From NCBI GenBank assembly GCA_028753945.1, contig JAPNXP010000001.1, positions 17,288,501 to 17,352,500 on the forward strand: a stretch of DNA of 64,000 nt, in the 5' to 3' direction. Below the pieces are notes generated by a model. That model ran no database searches. It worked only from the letters and a program-made list of their open reading frames with translations, and was not told the DNA's origin. Each line of letters starts with the position of its first letter. The stretch's first letter is position 1. The DNA is from Hexactinellida sp. DTS-2022 (taxonomy: Eukaryota > Porifera > Hexactinellida). Positions 55,178-64,000 of this stretch are shown piece after piece. The position numbers were made by a program, and so were the translations under genes.

Positions 55178-56063
55178 TACAGTAGAACCTCCCAGATCCG
55201 GACCTCTCAGAACCGGGCACCTCCTTAAACCGGGCAATTTTGTATAAGTTCAAAATTTATTCGCCATTTTTCTGGGAATTAGCCCCAAATATATACTTTA
55301 TCTTTGCAGATTTGTATGTCAAACATGTTACTAAAAGTAGAACCACCCTTATCTGGGAGGTAAATATTGGTTTGGATTTGGCCATATGGTTTTCTCGCTA
55401 TTTTATATACGATTCATTTTCGAAATTTATGAACTGTTTGGGTAAACTTATACCAATATCAGATGTCGGAGGTGCGTATCAGGTCAGACAACAGGTATTG
55501 AGACAGTGGTACAGCAAAGCTGGCCACCCTGAAGTAGTGCGGCGACGCCGGACCACTCTGAAAAGTGGTACGGCGCTCGCCGCACCAGCCGTATCGGGTG
55601 TGCCGCCCCTGCCCTCTACAACGGACAAACCTCCTGGAATGAAATGATTTGCCAAACATGAATACTTAAGCAGTCTCCGAGAAGCGGACGTGGACAACTC
55701 TGAATTCCGAAAAACGGACAAATGAAATGGCCCGAATGCCGTTTCTTAATACAAAGTTATCCCCGAAGAACGGACAATCAGAAACTACACCAAAAAATTA
55801 TGAGAATCACATATTTAACTTATAATAAGTAGGGCATTAGGATCGTAAGATCCGTTCGCGAACCTTCTTCTAGCATCGGAAGCGGATCTCGGATCCACTT
55901 TGAGAAGTAGAAAACTTTCGACCCGATCCTTTTTCCTTATTAGTCTTACTTTGCTAAATCTGATAAATCCAATCAGACTTAAATGACTAACAGTATGGAA
56001 ATTTTAGAGTTGTAAACAAAAGCCATGTCCCCTACGTGTCCGTTATTCGGAGACTCCGCTGTA
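55178..56063. mobile_element. Composite pogo-like MITE
   Basis: TACAGTAGAACCTCCCAGATC at the left, TTCGGAGACTCCGCTGTA at the right. The interior mixes GAAGCGGAC/AAAACGGACA boxes with an unrelated GC-rich block at 55470-55650. Probably two elements. Confidence 0.5.
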
Positions 56064-56477
56064 TATAAAAACTATAGAGCTAGTGCCAATTATGTTGATG
56101 CAGGAATAAAATAGGAACGAGCTGTTGATTGATGAACCTTCCTCGAATTTCTTCTTGAAATTCCATTAATTTCTAGATGAAATTCGAACAAGTTAACAAA
56201 ATTAAAAACTAATAAATTGAAATACTTAAACAAGTTATCCCTTAAATACTTAACTAAATAGAGTGATTTTACTTTTGCTTAGCTTTAGTTACACTAAGTA
56301 TTTGCTTAAAGTTAAATAAATTCTTAGTTTCACTTAAAGTTTAATCATCCGAAACTAAGAAAAATGTTGATAGAAATTTTATCGTGTCGTGTTAGGTATA
56401 GTTAAGCAAATCTGAAGATTTATACTAAACTTTACTACTCTTCAAATAAAACTAAACAGAATTAGATTTTTATTTAT
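56064..56477. other. 5' flank of the LINE ORF
   Basis: AT-rich with TAAGCTTAGTTT-like short repeats near 56230-56350. It may be the element's 5' UTR; no gene. Confidence 0.4.
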
Positions 56478-59400
56478 ATGACTACACCTCAATTTGAGAC
56501 AGTCAATCAGCCAGATTCTCTACCCCCCGAATACAATGGAACATGCTATCCTTGCACGTTGGAACCCTGCTGTCGATGTACTGATAGTGGCCACTGCAGA
56601 GACAAGCGCTGTCCATGCAAGAGAAGGGACCGAGAATGCTGGAGCTGTGGACCGTTAGGATCCGGACTTTGTACAAATTTTAGTGCCAAGGTTTCTTCCC
56701 CTATTTTTGAAATTACTGATCCACTTCCAACTGCTCACTCAAACTCATTACCCCAGACTCCAAATTTTATTTGGGGTAATATACCTGGAGACCTTTTCAC
56801 ACATTTAATCAGGATGGCTCATTCTGAAATAGTACATTGGCGCCGAAACTTATTCTCAGTGCCATCCGGACTAGCAGGTAAGGAATTTGTAAAAGAAATT
56901 TCTATACTCATAAACGCCATACCTGAAAGAAATATGCTTGAACAAATAGCCATGTCTGCAGTAATGACTATGCCTGCTCTACTTCTACAAAAACCTCACA
57001 AAACCTCGAAAGCTAAAGAGCACGTTGTATGCTTGACCAGGAGAATGCATCTATGGAAAGCTGGTGACCTTCAATCCCTGCTTGAAGAAGGGAGAGAAAT
57101 ACAGGAGCGCCTCCCGTTGAGCACACCTACAGAGCATACCACAGAAAATCTTTCAAGAACATTCACCAAAATGGTACTAGAAGGTAAACTTAAAGCTGCA
57201 ATTCGGCTACTCTCAAATTTTCAGGAGGAAATAGGTGTTCTGAACCTGAACGCCCTCACCAAGTCAGGAGACACTGTACTAGAAACTCTAAAGAAAAAAC
57301 ATCCTGCAGGAAAATCACTTTCAACTCTTACTAATACAGATAGGCAAATTGCCACTCATCCGCATCCAGTTATTTTTGAACAAATTGATGCAGACCTCAT
57401 GAGGTCTGAGGTACTCCACACCCAAGAAGGAGCTGGTCCCTCAGGGATAGATGCCCAGGGATGGAGAAGATTGTGTACCTCTTTTAGGTCTGCTTCCACA
57501 GACCTATGTAATTCCCTAGCTTCTTTCGCCAGGTGCTTATGTACAGTTGATATTGAGCACCAATATCTAAAGCCATATCTTGCTAACAGGCTTATCCCAC
57601 TTGATAAAAACCCTGGGGTTCGGCCAATCGGTATCAGTGAAGTCATGCGAAGAATTATTAGCAAAGCAATATTGAGAATTATTGGCAATGACATCCAAGA
57701 AGCTGCTGGTACTTTACAGTTGTGCGCCGGGCAACCGTCTGGTATAGAAGCTGGCATACACAGTATGCGCCGGATATACGCGGAGACCGAAACTGATGCA
57801 TTACTACTTGTTGATGCTAGTAATGCCTTCAATATGCTAAATAGGAAAATGGCCTTACAAAATATACAAATGCTTTGCCCCTCTCTTTTCCAAGTGTTGA
57901 CTAACTGCTATGGTGGGGTCTCAGAGCTATATGTAGGGGGGCAGATCATACTGTCCCAAGAAGGAACCACACAAGGAGATCCTTTGGCGATGCCTATGTA
58001 TGCCATCGGAATAGTACCACTAATCCGGAGATTAAAAGAGGCAGGCTCAAGGCAAGTGTGGTATGCAGACGACGCAACGGGAGCAGGCACACTGGAACAG
58101 GTTAAAAGGTGGTGGACGCAGCTGAATGAGGAAGAACCAGCTTTTGGATACTTCCCAAATGCAGAGAAAACTTGGCTACTTGTTAAAGATAATAAAAGAG
58201 AAGATGCTGCCAAGTTATTTGCTGGTTCTGGTATATCTATAACGAGTGATGGAAGAAGATTGCTGGGATCAGTCATTGGAACAAATAATTTTAAGCAAAC
58301 TCAAATGGGGGGCACCATCTCATCAATAATCAACCAACTAGGATTACTAAGTCAGATTGCTAAGACCCAACCTCAAGCTGCATATACAGCCTATACACAA
58401 GGTTTATCTGCTAAATGGTCATTCTTCTCTAGAACTACGAATGATATTACAAATTTGCTTGAGCCTTTAGATTGTGAAATAGGACAACATTTCATTCCCA
58501 GTATTATAGGGAAAGAAATACCAGGAGATGAGGTGAGAAAACTTATATCCCTCCCCGCGCGTCTGGGAGGCCTAGCCATTGATTGTCCATCCCAAAAAGC
58601 TGAAACGGAATACAGAAATTCTCTTTTCGTAACTGAGCCCCTCATAAACCGAATTTTGAACCAAGATGAAGATTTCAAAGATATCAGAATTTCCATCGAT
58701 CAGAAAAAGAAAGAGATACATGCTATTACGCGCAATACATCGAAATCCTTCTCAGAGATTCTCAAAGACCGGCTCCCCCAAGATTATAAACTTGCAATGG
58801 AGCTTGCAGCTGAAAAAGGATCTTCTAATTGGCTCTCCACTAAACCGCTTGAAAGACATGGTTTTGCCCTACACAAAGGAGCATTCCGCGATGCTCTCTG
58901 TCTCCGATATGGCTGGCAACCACCTAGAATGCCCCAAAAATGTGTTTGTGGAAAATTAAATACAGTTGAACATGCGTTTTCTTGTAACACAGGAGGATAC
59001 ACCATAATCCGTCATAATGAAATCCGTGACTGTACTGCAAAATTGCTCAGTGAAGTAAGTCACGATGTAGTAGTAGAGCCAATGCTCCAGAACCTGAATG
59101 GCGAAGTTTTAATCCCGCGAACAGCCAACCATGATGATAACGCAAGACTTGATATATCTTCTTGTGGGGTTTGGGGGGGTCGATTTGAAAAGGCATTTTA
59201 TGACATAAGGATTTTTAATCCATACGCCAGGACGAATCGTTCCCGCCAACTATCCAAGGTTTATAGATCTCATGAGTTAGAAAAACGTAGAAAATATCAA
59301 CAACGGGTGCTTGAAGTTGAAAAGTCATCTTTCACACCTTTAGTATTCTCTGCTTGTGGCGGAATGGGACAGACAGCAAACATTTTCTACAATCGTCTAG

Positions 59401-59597
59401 CATCGATGCTCGCCATCAAAAAGAAACAATCTTACAGCCGGACAGTTTGTTGGCTGCGCACACACCTCTCTTTCGCACTACTCCGTTCTGCAATTTTATG
59501 CATACGGGGCAGTCGTATTGGAAGGACAAAGAATCCAATAGAAGATGATCACCCTATCGACTTAATACTTGCGGAGAGTCTCTCTAACCAGGACTAG
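56478..59597 (+). CDS. LINE-type reverse transcriptase with restriction-like endonuclease end
   Basis: 1039 aa, open throughout. A Cys-rich CXC/tesmin-like region (about 23-66, CCRCTDSGHCRDKRCPCKRR) opens the protein and probably binds nucleic acid. The reverse transcriptase has NPGVRPIGISEVMRR (near 376), LLLVDASNAFN (near 440), EGTTQGDPLAMPMYA (495) and VWYADDA (527). The C-terminal third carries CVCGKLNTVEHAFSC, IIRHNEIRD (near 844), VEPMLQ, ARLDIS (near 889), YDIRIFNP (near 907) and KRRKYQQR. This is the zinc knuckle and RHxx/PD-D/K layout of R2-like restriction-like endonucleases. It would nick target DNA and copy its RNA there. Very similar proteins are common in marine invertebrate genomes. 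No second ORF or clear tail was seen. It may be a young, competent element; its ends are not defined here. Confidence 0.82.
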   Translation: MTTPQFETVNQPDSLPPEYNGTCYPCTLEPCCRCTDSGHCRDKRCPCKRRDRECWSCGPLGSGLCTNFSAKVSSPIFEITDPLPTAHSNSLPQTPNFIWGNIPGDLFTHLIRMAHSEIVHWRRNLFSVPSGLAGKEFVKEISILINAIPERNMLEQIAMSAVMTMPALLLQKPHKTSKAKEHVVCLTRRMHLWKAGDLQSLLEEGREIQERLPLSTPTEHTTENLSRTFTKMVLEGKLKAAIRLLSNFQEEIGVLNLNALTKSGDTVLETLKKKHPAGKSLSTLTNTDRQIATHPHPVIFEQIDADLMRSEVLHTQEGAGPSGIDAQGWRRLCTSFRSASTDLCNSLASFARCLCTVDIEHQYLKPYLANRLIPLDKNPGVRPIGISEVMRRIISKAILRIIGNDIQEAAGTLQLCAGQPSGIEAGIHSMRRIYAETETDALLLVDASNAFNMLNRKMALQNIQMLCPSLFQVLTNCYGGVSELYVGGQIILSQEGTTQGDPLAMPMYAIGIVPLIRRLKEAGSRQVWYADDATGAGTLEQVKRWWTQLNEEEPAFGYFPNAEKTWLLVKDNKREDAAKLFAGSGISITSDGRRLLGSVIGTNNFKQTQMGGTISSIINQLGLLSQIAKTQPQAAYTAYTQGLSAKWSFFSRTTNDITNLLEPLDCEIGQHFIPSIIGKEIPGDEVRKLISLPARLGGLAIDCPSQKAETEYRNSLFVTEPLINRILNQDEDFKDIRISIDQKKKEIHAITRNTSKSFSEILKDRLPQDYKLAMELAAEKGSSNWLSTKPLERHGFALHKGAFRDALCLRYGWQPPRMPQKCVCGKLNTVEHAFSCNTGGYTIIRHNEIRDCTAKLLSEVSHDVVVEPMLQNLNGEVLIPRTANHDDNARLDISSCGVWGGRFEKAFYDIRIFNPYARTNRSRQLSKVYRSHELEKRRKYQQRVLEVEKSSFTPLVFSACGGMGQTANIFYNRLASMLAIKKKQSYSRTVCWLRTHLSFALLRSAILCIRGSRIGRTKNPIEDDHPIDLILAESLSNQD

Positions 59598-60900
59598 CTT
59601 CTCGTATAAACACCTCCACTTCCCCCCCCCCTCTTTGATTAATTATTTTATTGTACTGCAATCCTATGTACTTTATATATATTGGTACTGACCTTTTAAC
59701 TATGTACATGTCAATGGATATATTAAACTTCTTCTCTCAAAAAATTAGTAAGCGTTTCTTGCAAATTTCCCTTTTAAATTACGTCGCTAGGTCTTTCAAC
59801 TCTCTACAGCCGATCTGTAAACTGATTTAGTCTGTACAAAAAGTTCAACATGGGTAGGAAGTTCGATTTGCACATAGTACTATAACCATTGTTCCCCCTA
59901 AGCCAAGTTAAGGGCCAAATTCTAACGACCACGTGTCAGCTTCATCGACTCATATATTTCAGAAAACGGCAATACACGGGCTGGAGAATCACGAAAAAAT
60001 CTCAAATTCGTGCCTATACTAAGCTTATATACCACGCGATGAAATTAAATAGGAAACCATCTCTCATCCCAGGTAAATGGTCTTGTTTTCGATTTAGAGG
60101 GGTGCAAAAGACATTTTGGAAGTCATTTAGAGCGACTTCTGAGTCAATTTGACCGGCCGCTGACTGGTAAAATGGCTTATAGGAAACACTAACTATAACA
60201 TCCGCACTTACTTATTCCGGTTTCTATCCAGGAATAATAAGCAATCAGTAATAATTAATACATTTCAGATATAAACCAACCACAGAAATGCGCCAATAGC
60301 ATATAATTCTTATCGATCCTACAAGGCTACAGCCCCAGCATTCCTTGAACTTATACAGCTTCGGTGACTGATAGCCATGCAAAAGAGTTCTAGCACCCTC
60401 ATCCATTTGACCAACAAAATTTCTTGGAAATGTGAAATTTGAGAACATTGATGGGATTGAAATCTAAGAAACACTACTACTTGTAGTTGGTTGTGTTTAC
60501 ACAACACACCGACTCTTCTTCATACAACATTTGCATATGCAAACCTCAAAAAGTATTTGTAAACAGATAAGGAATGGAATCCATGGATAAAAGATCTAAA
60601 TAGAATTGGGATGAAATTACCATCTAAACCAGGGGTTCGCAAACTCGCCTTTTTAGGCCGAATACGGCCGGATAGCTTCTTTGGTGCGGCCGGTAGCAGC
60701 AATGCCTAAATATGTTCTACGAGGACAATTTTGAATTTGTGGTACATCTTAAGGAATTTTTTAACATGCTTTAATGCTTTAAATTTGCTATAATTTTGTT
60801 TTATAATCTAGAAACTATAGGATTGCCATGTAACTGACTTTTTAGTGTGCTTCTTCTAGTAAAAAAAGTTATAGTAGGGTCCTACTATAGTTTTATACTA
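59598..60900. other. 3' flank of the LINE ORF
   Basis: No supported gene. Poly-C lies at 59618-59629, and an 87-codon open stretch at 59889-60152 has no recognisable motif. A hAT-like terminus CAGGGGTTCGCAAACTC lies at 60632. Confidence 0.45.
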
Positions 60901-61149
60901 CGAGTCCTTCGGTCTCGGTCGCTTCGCGACTTTTGTTCGTACGTGTTAGACACTACGCAATACAATTAATGGCCGCTTCGCGGCCTTTCACTTCCCAAAG
61001 CAATAATATTAATAATGAGTTAACCTGTGGCAGGGACTTCTTTAATATAGGGACTGTAAACTTCGTTCTACGGTAAAATTAGCGTAGGCCTAAAACAGTA
61101 TTGTTATTTATTGATATCCCGTAATTCGATAATGCTAGACATAGGAAAT

Positions 61150-62180
61150 GTATTATTGTCGTATAGGAAGTCATATTTTGGGAGTCCAACGGTAATATTG
61201 GTTTATCGAAAATATTTGTGGAATGTAAGTTATGCGATTTTCACACCCTTCCATATATGGTAATTTTGTTAAAATCTCGAGATTACTTAACTTTATACAT
61301 ATGAAATGTATTATTGGCGAATGAGAAATGGGAATTCATATTTAGGGACTCAGTAGATCACATTGATTTACCTAAGGCGTTCCCATTAGCCTATATTATT
61401 ATTTTGGCACTCTCCACAGGAGGATTGCCCCGATCATGTTTTGTAGTTTAGCCAATTCTTACATTATTAAAAAATCTTGATAAGTTTCTTTCAAATCTAT
61501 ATTTAAATCAATGTTGTCCAATAAAATGTATTAAGTGGTGATGAGAAATGGATTTAGGACTACATATTCAGATAAAATTCAAAAAAATTTAATACTTTAT
61601 ACATTAATTTCCCAATAACTCTACTGTTATTCAACAAACCGGCTAACTGGTTAATAAAATCTCTAATCGTTAACCGATGTCAGCAACGGTAATCGGTTAA
61701 CCGAATCCAGCCTTGTTGTTTTGTAATAAACAACATAATGACAGATATCTGATATGTAAGAATTAGCTAAACTACAAAACAGAGGGGGGGGCAATCCTCC
61801 TGTGGAGAGTGCCAAAATAATAATATAGGCTAAGGGGAACGCCTTAGGTAAATCAATGTGATCTACTGAGTCCCTAAATATGAATTCCCATTTCCCATTC
61901 GCCAATAATATATTTCATATGTATAAAACTAACTAATCTCGAGATTTTAACAATATTACCATATATGGAAAGGTGTGAGAATCGTATAACTTACATTCCA
62001 CAAATATTTTCGATAAACCAATATTACCGTTGGACTCCCAAAATATGATTTCCTGTCTGAAAATGATACATTTCATATGTATAAAGTTAAGTAATCTCGA
62101 GATTTTAACAAAATTACCATATATGGAAGGGTGTGAAAATCGCATAACTTACATTCCACAAATATTTTCGATAAACCAAT
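61150..62180. mobile_element. Inverted-repeat element with a reiterated arm
   Basis: 61150-61430 (GTCCAACGGTAATATTGG to CAGGAGGATTGCCCC) is the reverse complement of 61786-62070. The terminal 105 bases of the right arm are then repeated directly at 62076-62180. The spacer 61440-61780 is AT-rich. It borders the P-like fragment and may be its non-autonomous remnant. Confidence 0.65.
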
Positions 62181-62185
62181 TATCA

Positions 62186-62510
62186 ACAATTGATTGTGGT
62201 TCACAGTTGCTTCAATCATTAGCCTTTATTGCAGGCTATACTGTCCATCAGTACCTGAACGAACAAAACCGTGTCATATCTGTCTACATATGTTAACAGT
62301 TGATAAAGAATTTCTCCTTGATTTAGACCTGGACTCCTAGTATAAACTTCTGCAGCTAACGGACCGTGGCGGACTTAAATATCCATCTGAGCCAGTTTTG
62401 AATTCCATATTTGTTATATGGAAGACCTTTAGTGCCATCGAAAACAATAAAGAGCTGATGGCGAAGCTTGTAAGTGGACCTTCTAGAATATTTATTACTA
62501 GTTGAACTCA
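62186..62510 (+). pseudogene. P-element-like transposase C-terminal scrap
   Basis: One frame reads SLAFIAGYTVHQYLNEQN, the next frame CLHMLTVDKEFLLDLDLDS, a stop, then LTDRGGLKYPSEPVLNSIF. The IAGY and L-x-DRGGL-x-YPS motifs are typical of the C-terminal part of P/THAP9-like transposases. At least one frameshift and one stop break it. Only this end is present. Confidence 0.6.
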
Positions 62511-63089
62511 CGTTGATGTATTCGGAAGATAGTGATAATCGTGATCCAAGTATTTGAAAGTCTACTTGAATTAGCTGTGGTGTGTTTAGTTGGAACATCT
62601 TATCGAATCTCGTCTTTACTGCAGCGAATTGCTTTCTTGCAAACAAAGTTAAGAATTATAACTCGCTGGTTCTTTCAAAAAGTATAGAAAGCGTAAATTT
62701 AAGAAATTCTCTTAATTATGTGTCTACTTATTTGTATTTACCATGATTTGTATTACTCTGTTATTCTTATTTCTATTATGTAGTTAAGTGTGTCGTGTGT
62801 CACTGCTAGAGCCAGAGAGAGAAAGAGGAGAGAGGAAAGAAAGCAAATAATTGTGTATTATTTACTGTATATTAATATTAGAAATTGTACTGTTTGTGTT
62901 TATTATTACTATTAAATTATGAAAATCCAATCACCGTTCTCATTACAGCTAATATTAATCACGGGCTAGCACTGCTGAGTTATGTTTACGACCTAGAGAC
63001 CCATAAAGAACTTCGTAGTTCAATATAGAAAACATTAAAAAATTAAAATTTCCCATCTTCTTGTGCATCCCTGGTATATCTACTGTCAG
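62511..63089. other. Intergenic, low complexity in part
   Basis: No gene. A GAGAGAGAAAGAGGAGAGAGG purine run lies near 62813-62840. Confidence 0.45.
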
Positions 63090-63683
63090 GCCATATATAG
63101 AGTAGGCTATGCGTAATCCCATTAATTGTCTTAGTAATAGGAAGCCAATATAGGTGTAATAAATAAACAATGCATCAGAGAAGTTGCCTACTCGAGTGCA
63201 TTCTTGTTAACCAAACAAATCAGATCACCCACATAGTGCTAAGAATAATATGATACATTTGAACTAATAACTTTCGTTAACTACTCTTACTTGAATTGTT
63301 TGCAATAGAACACAATCGAAAATCGATTTTGCACTTTGCTATACCTGTGTTGGTACGATACACTATTTATGGTTGATTAGTGTAGGGACTAATTAATTAA
63401 CTGTGTCACAATCAGAAGAAAAGATGGGAATTCGTGAACTGCTATCAGGTGTAGAAATTTAGTATACGTCTAATGCTTTGAATTTTCTACAAATCGGAGC
63501 TAAATTGGGAAGCTAGTACAAAATATCTGTTTTTCGCAACTGTGACGTCATAATCCCGTTATTTTGTTTCAAAAACCAATAGATCGTTGTCGCAGTACAA
63601 AATTACCCCTGTATACAAATTTTCCGCTTTCTGGGACTCGTAGTCTTTCCAATTAATTCTGGACAAACAAACAAACACACAAA

Positions 63684-63922
63684 CAGTAGCGGATTTACCA
63701 TAGGGCTGCTCGGGCTAAAGCCCTAGGCCCACTTCATTATTAGGCCCAGTTTAGGTCAACTTGGCCTGGAAATGGGATTGATTTGGGAGTAGAAACTAGT
63801 TTCCTCCGAAAGAACTTCAAAATATAATGAATAGTTTGCTTGAGCTAAACCCGAAGTTTCAATAAAATTTTAGAAACACCAGATACTTAAGTACTTCGTG
63901 AGATTTTTCTCAATAAAAGTTA
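63684..63922. mobile_element. hAT-like MITE, partial
   Basis: It starts CAGTAGCGGATTTACCATAG with GGGCTAAAGCCCTAGGCCC close by; no right end was recognised before the next element. Confidence 0.45.
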
Positions 63923-64000
63923 TCTATCCATATATTAAAAGCACAATTGTTGTCTGCTTTTGTGTGTGTTAATCTAGAATTATTAGGGAAGACAATATGC
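63923..64000 (+). mobile_element. Helitron-like 5' end, cut by the window edge
   Basis: TCTATCCATATATTAAAAGC after A, then ACAATTGTTGTCTGC and GTGTGTGTT. The body lies outside the window. Confidence 0.55.

Larger units (their letters stand above)
60901..63683 (-). mobile_element. Large Helitron-like element with insertions
   Basis: The left end CGAGTCCTTCGGTCTCGG follows A, with hairpins GTCGCTTCGCGAC and GGCCGCTTCGCGGCC. The 5' interior reappears at 63090-63660 as the reverse of 39585-39960. Between lie an inverted-repeat element and a P-like transposase scrap. Its 5' tip is cut by a MITE at 63684. Confidence 0.6.

Noticed and set aside
55240-55721. Frames on both strands inside 55178-56063
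   Set aside because: They lie in a MITE composite; the proline-rich end comes from a GC-rich repeat block.
59889-60152. Second ORF of the LINE
   Set aside because: No nucleic-acid-binding or other LINE motif; likely chance.

Overview
This window is AT-rich animal DNA. Genes are sparse, and one UBL gene type is split by a GT-AG intron. hAT, MULE, P-like, pogo-like and Helitron-like DNA elements and LINEs are dense. The mix fits a marine or early-branching invertebrate, but the species cannot be fixed from sequence alone. There is no sign of prokaryotic or organellar DNA, and I saw no tRNA or rRNA gene.

The host genes all lie on the minus strand and all look like parts of one ubiquitin-type conjugation pathway. 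There are four RBR (RING1-IBR-RING2) E3-ligase-like genes: A 627-1451, B 13707-14530 (frameshifted), C 34846-35670 and D 45693-46514. There are four two-exon genes for a small ubiquitin-like modifier (UBL) ending in LPGG plus a tail: 3515-4521, 19380-20635, 25827-28061 (broken) and 48586-53052. One tail-anchored Ubc6/UBE2J-type E2 enzyme lies at 43096-44541. At the right end the transcriptional order is UBL-4, then RBR-D, then the E2, so modifier, E3 and E2 are neighbours. No E1 is present. The UBLs keep the Arg equivalent to ubiquitin R72, so charging by the ordinary ubiquitin E1 is plausible.

The left 42 kb are a tandem segmental duplication of a [3' flank - RBR - UBL - 5' flank] unit in four rearranged copies: about 1-5164, 13078-21780, 25078-29230, and 34205-39400 with its UBL missing. 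Copies have decayed differently: a frameshift in RBR-B, a lost ATG in UBL-2, and a deletion that removed an RBR and cut the GG end off UBL-3. The most diverged pair, RBR-D and UBL-4, sits beside the E2 and looks intact.

The rest is mobile DNA. There is an apparently whole hAT-like element with long inverted repeats and an open 726-aa transposase (9836-13069), a decayed ZNF862/KIAA1586-like hAT gene (5292-6938), and a MULE with FLYWCH and RING-like ends (29653-32352). A LINE-type reverse transcriptase with a restriction-like endonuclease end (56478-59597) is open over 1039 codons; a LINE RNase H scrap and a P-like transposase scrap are also present. Many hAT and pogo-like MITEs occur. An abundant Helitron-like family (TC start, GC-rich hairpin, CTCG end) inserts between A and T; empty sites in sister duplicons confirm this.
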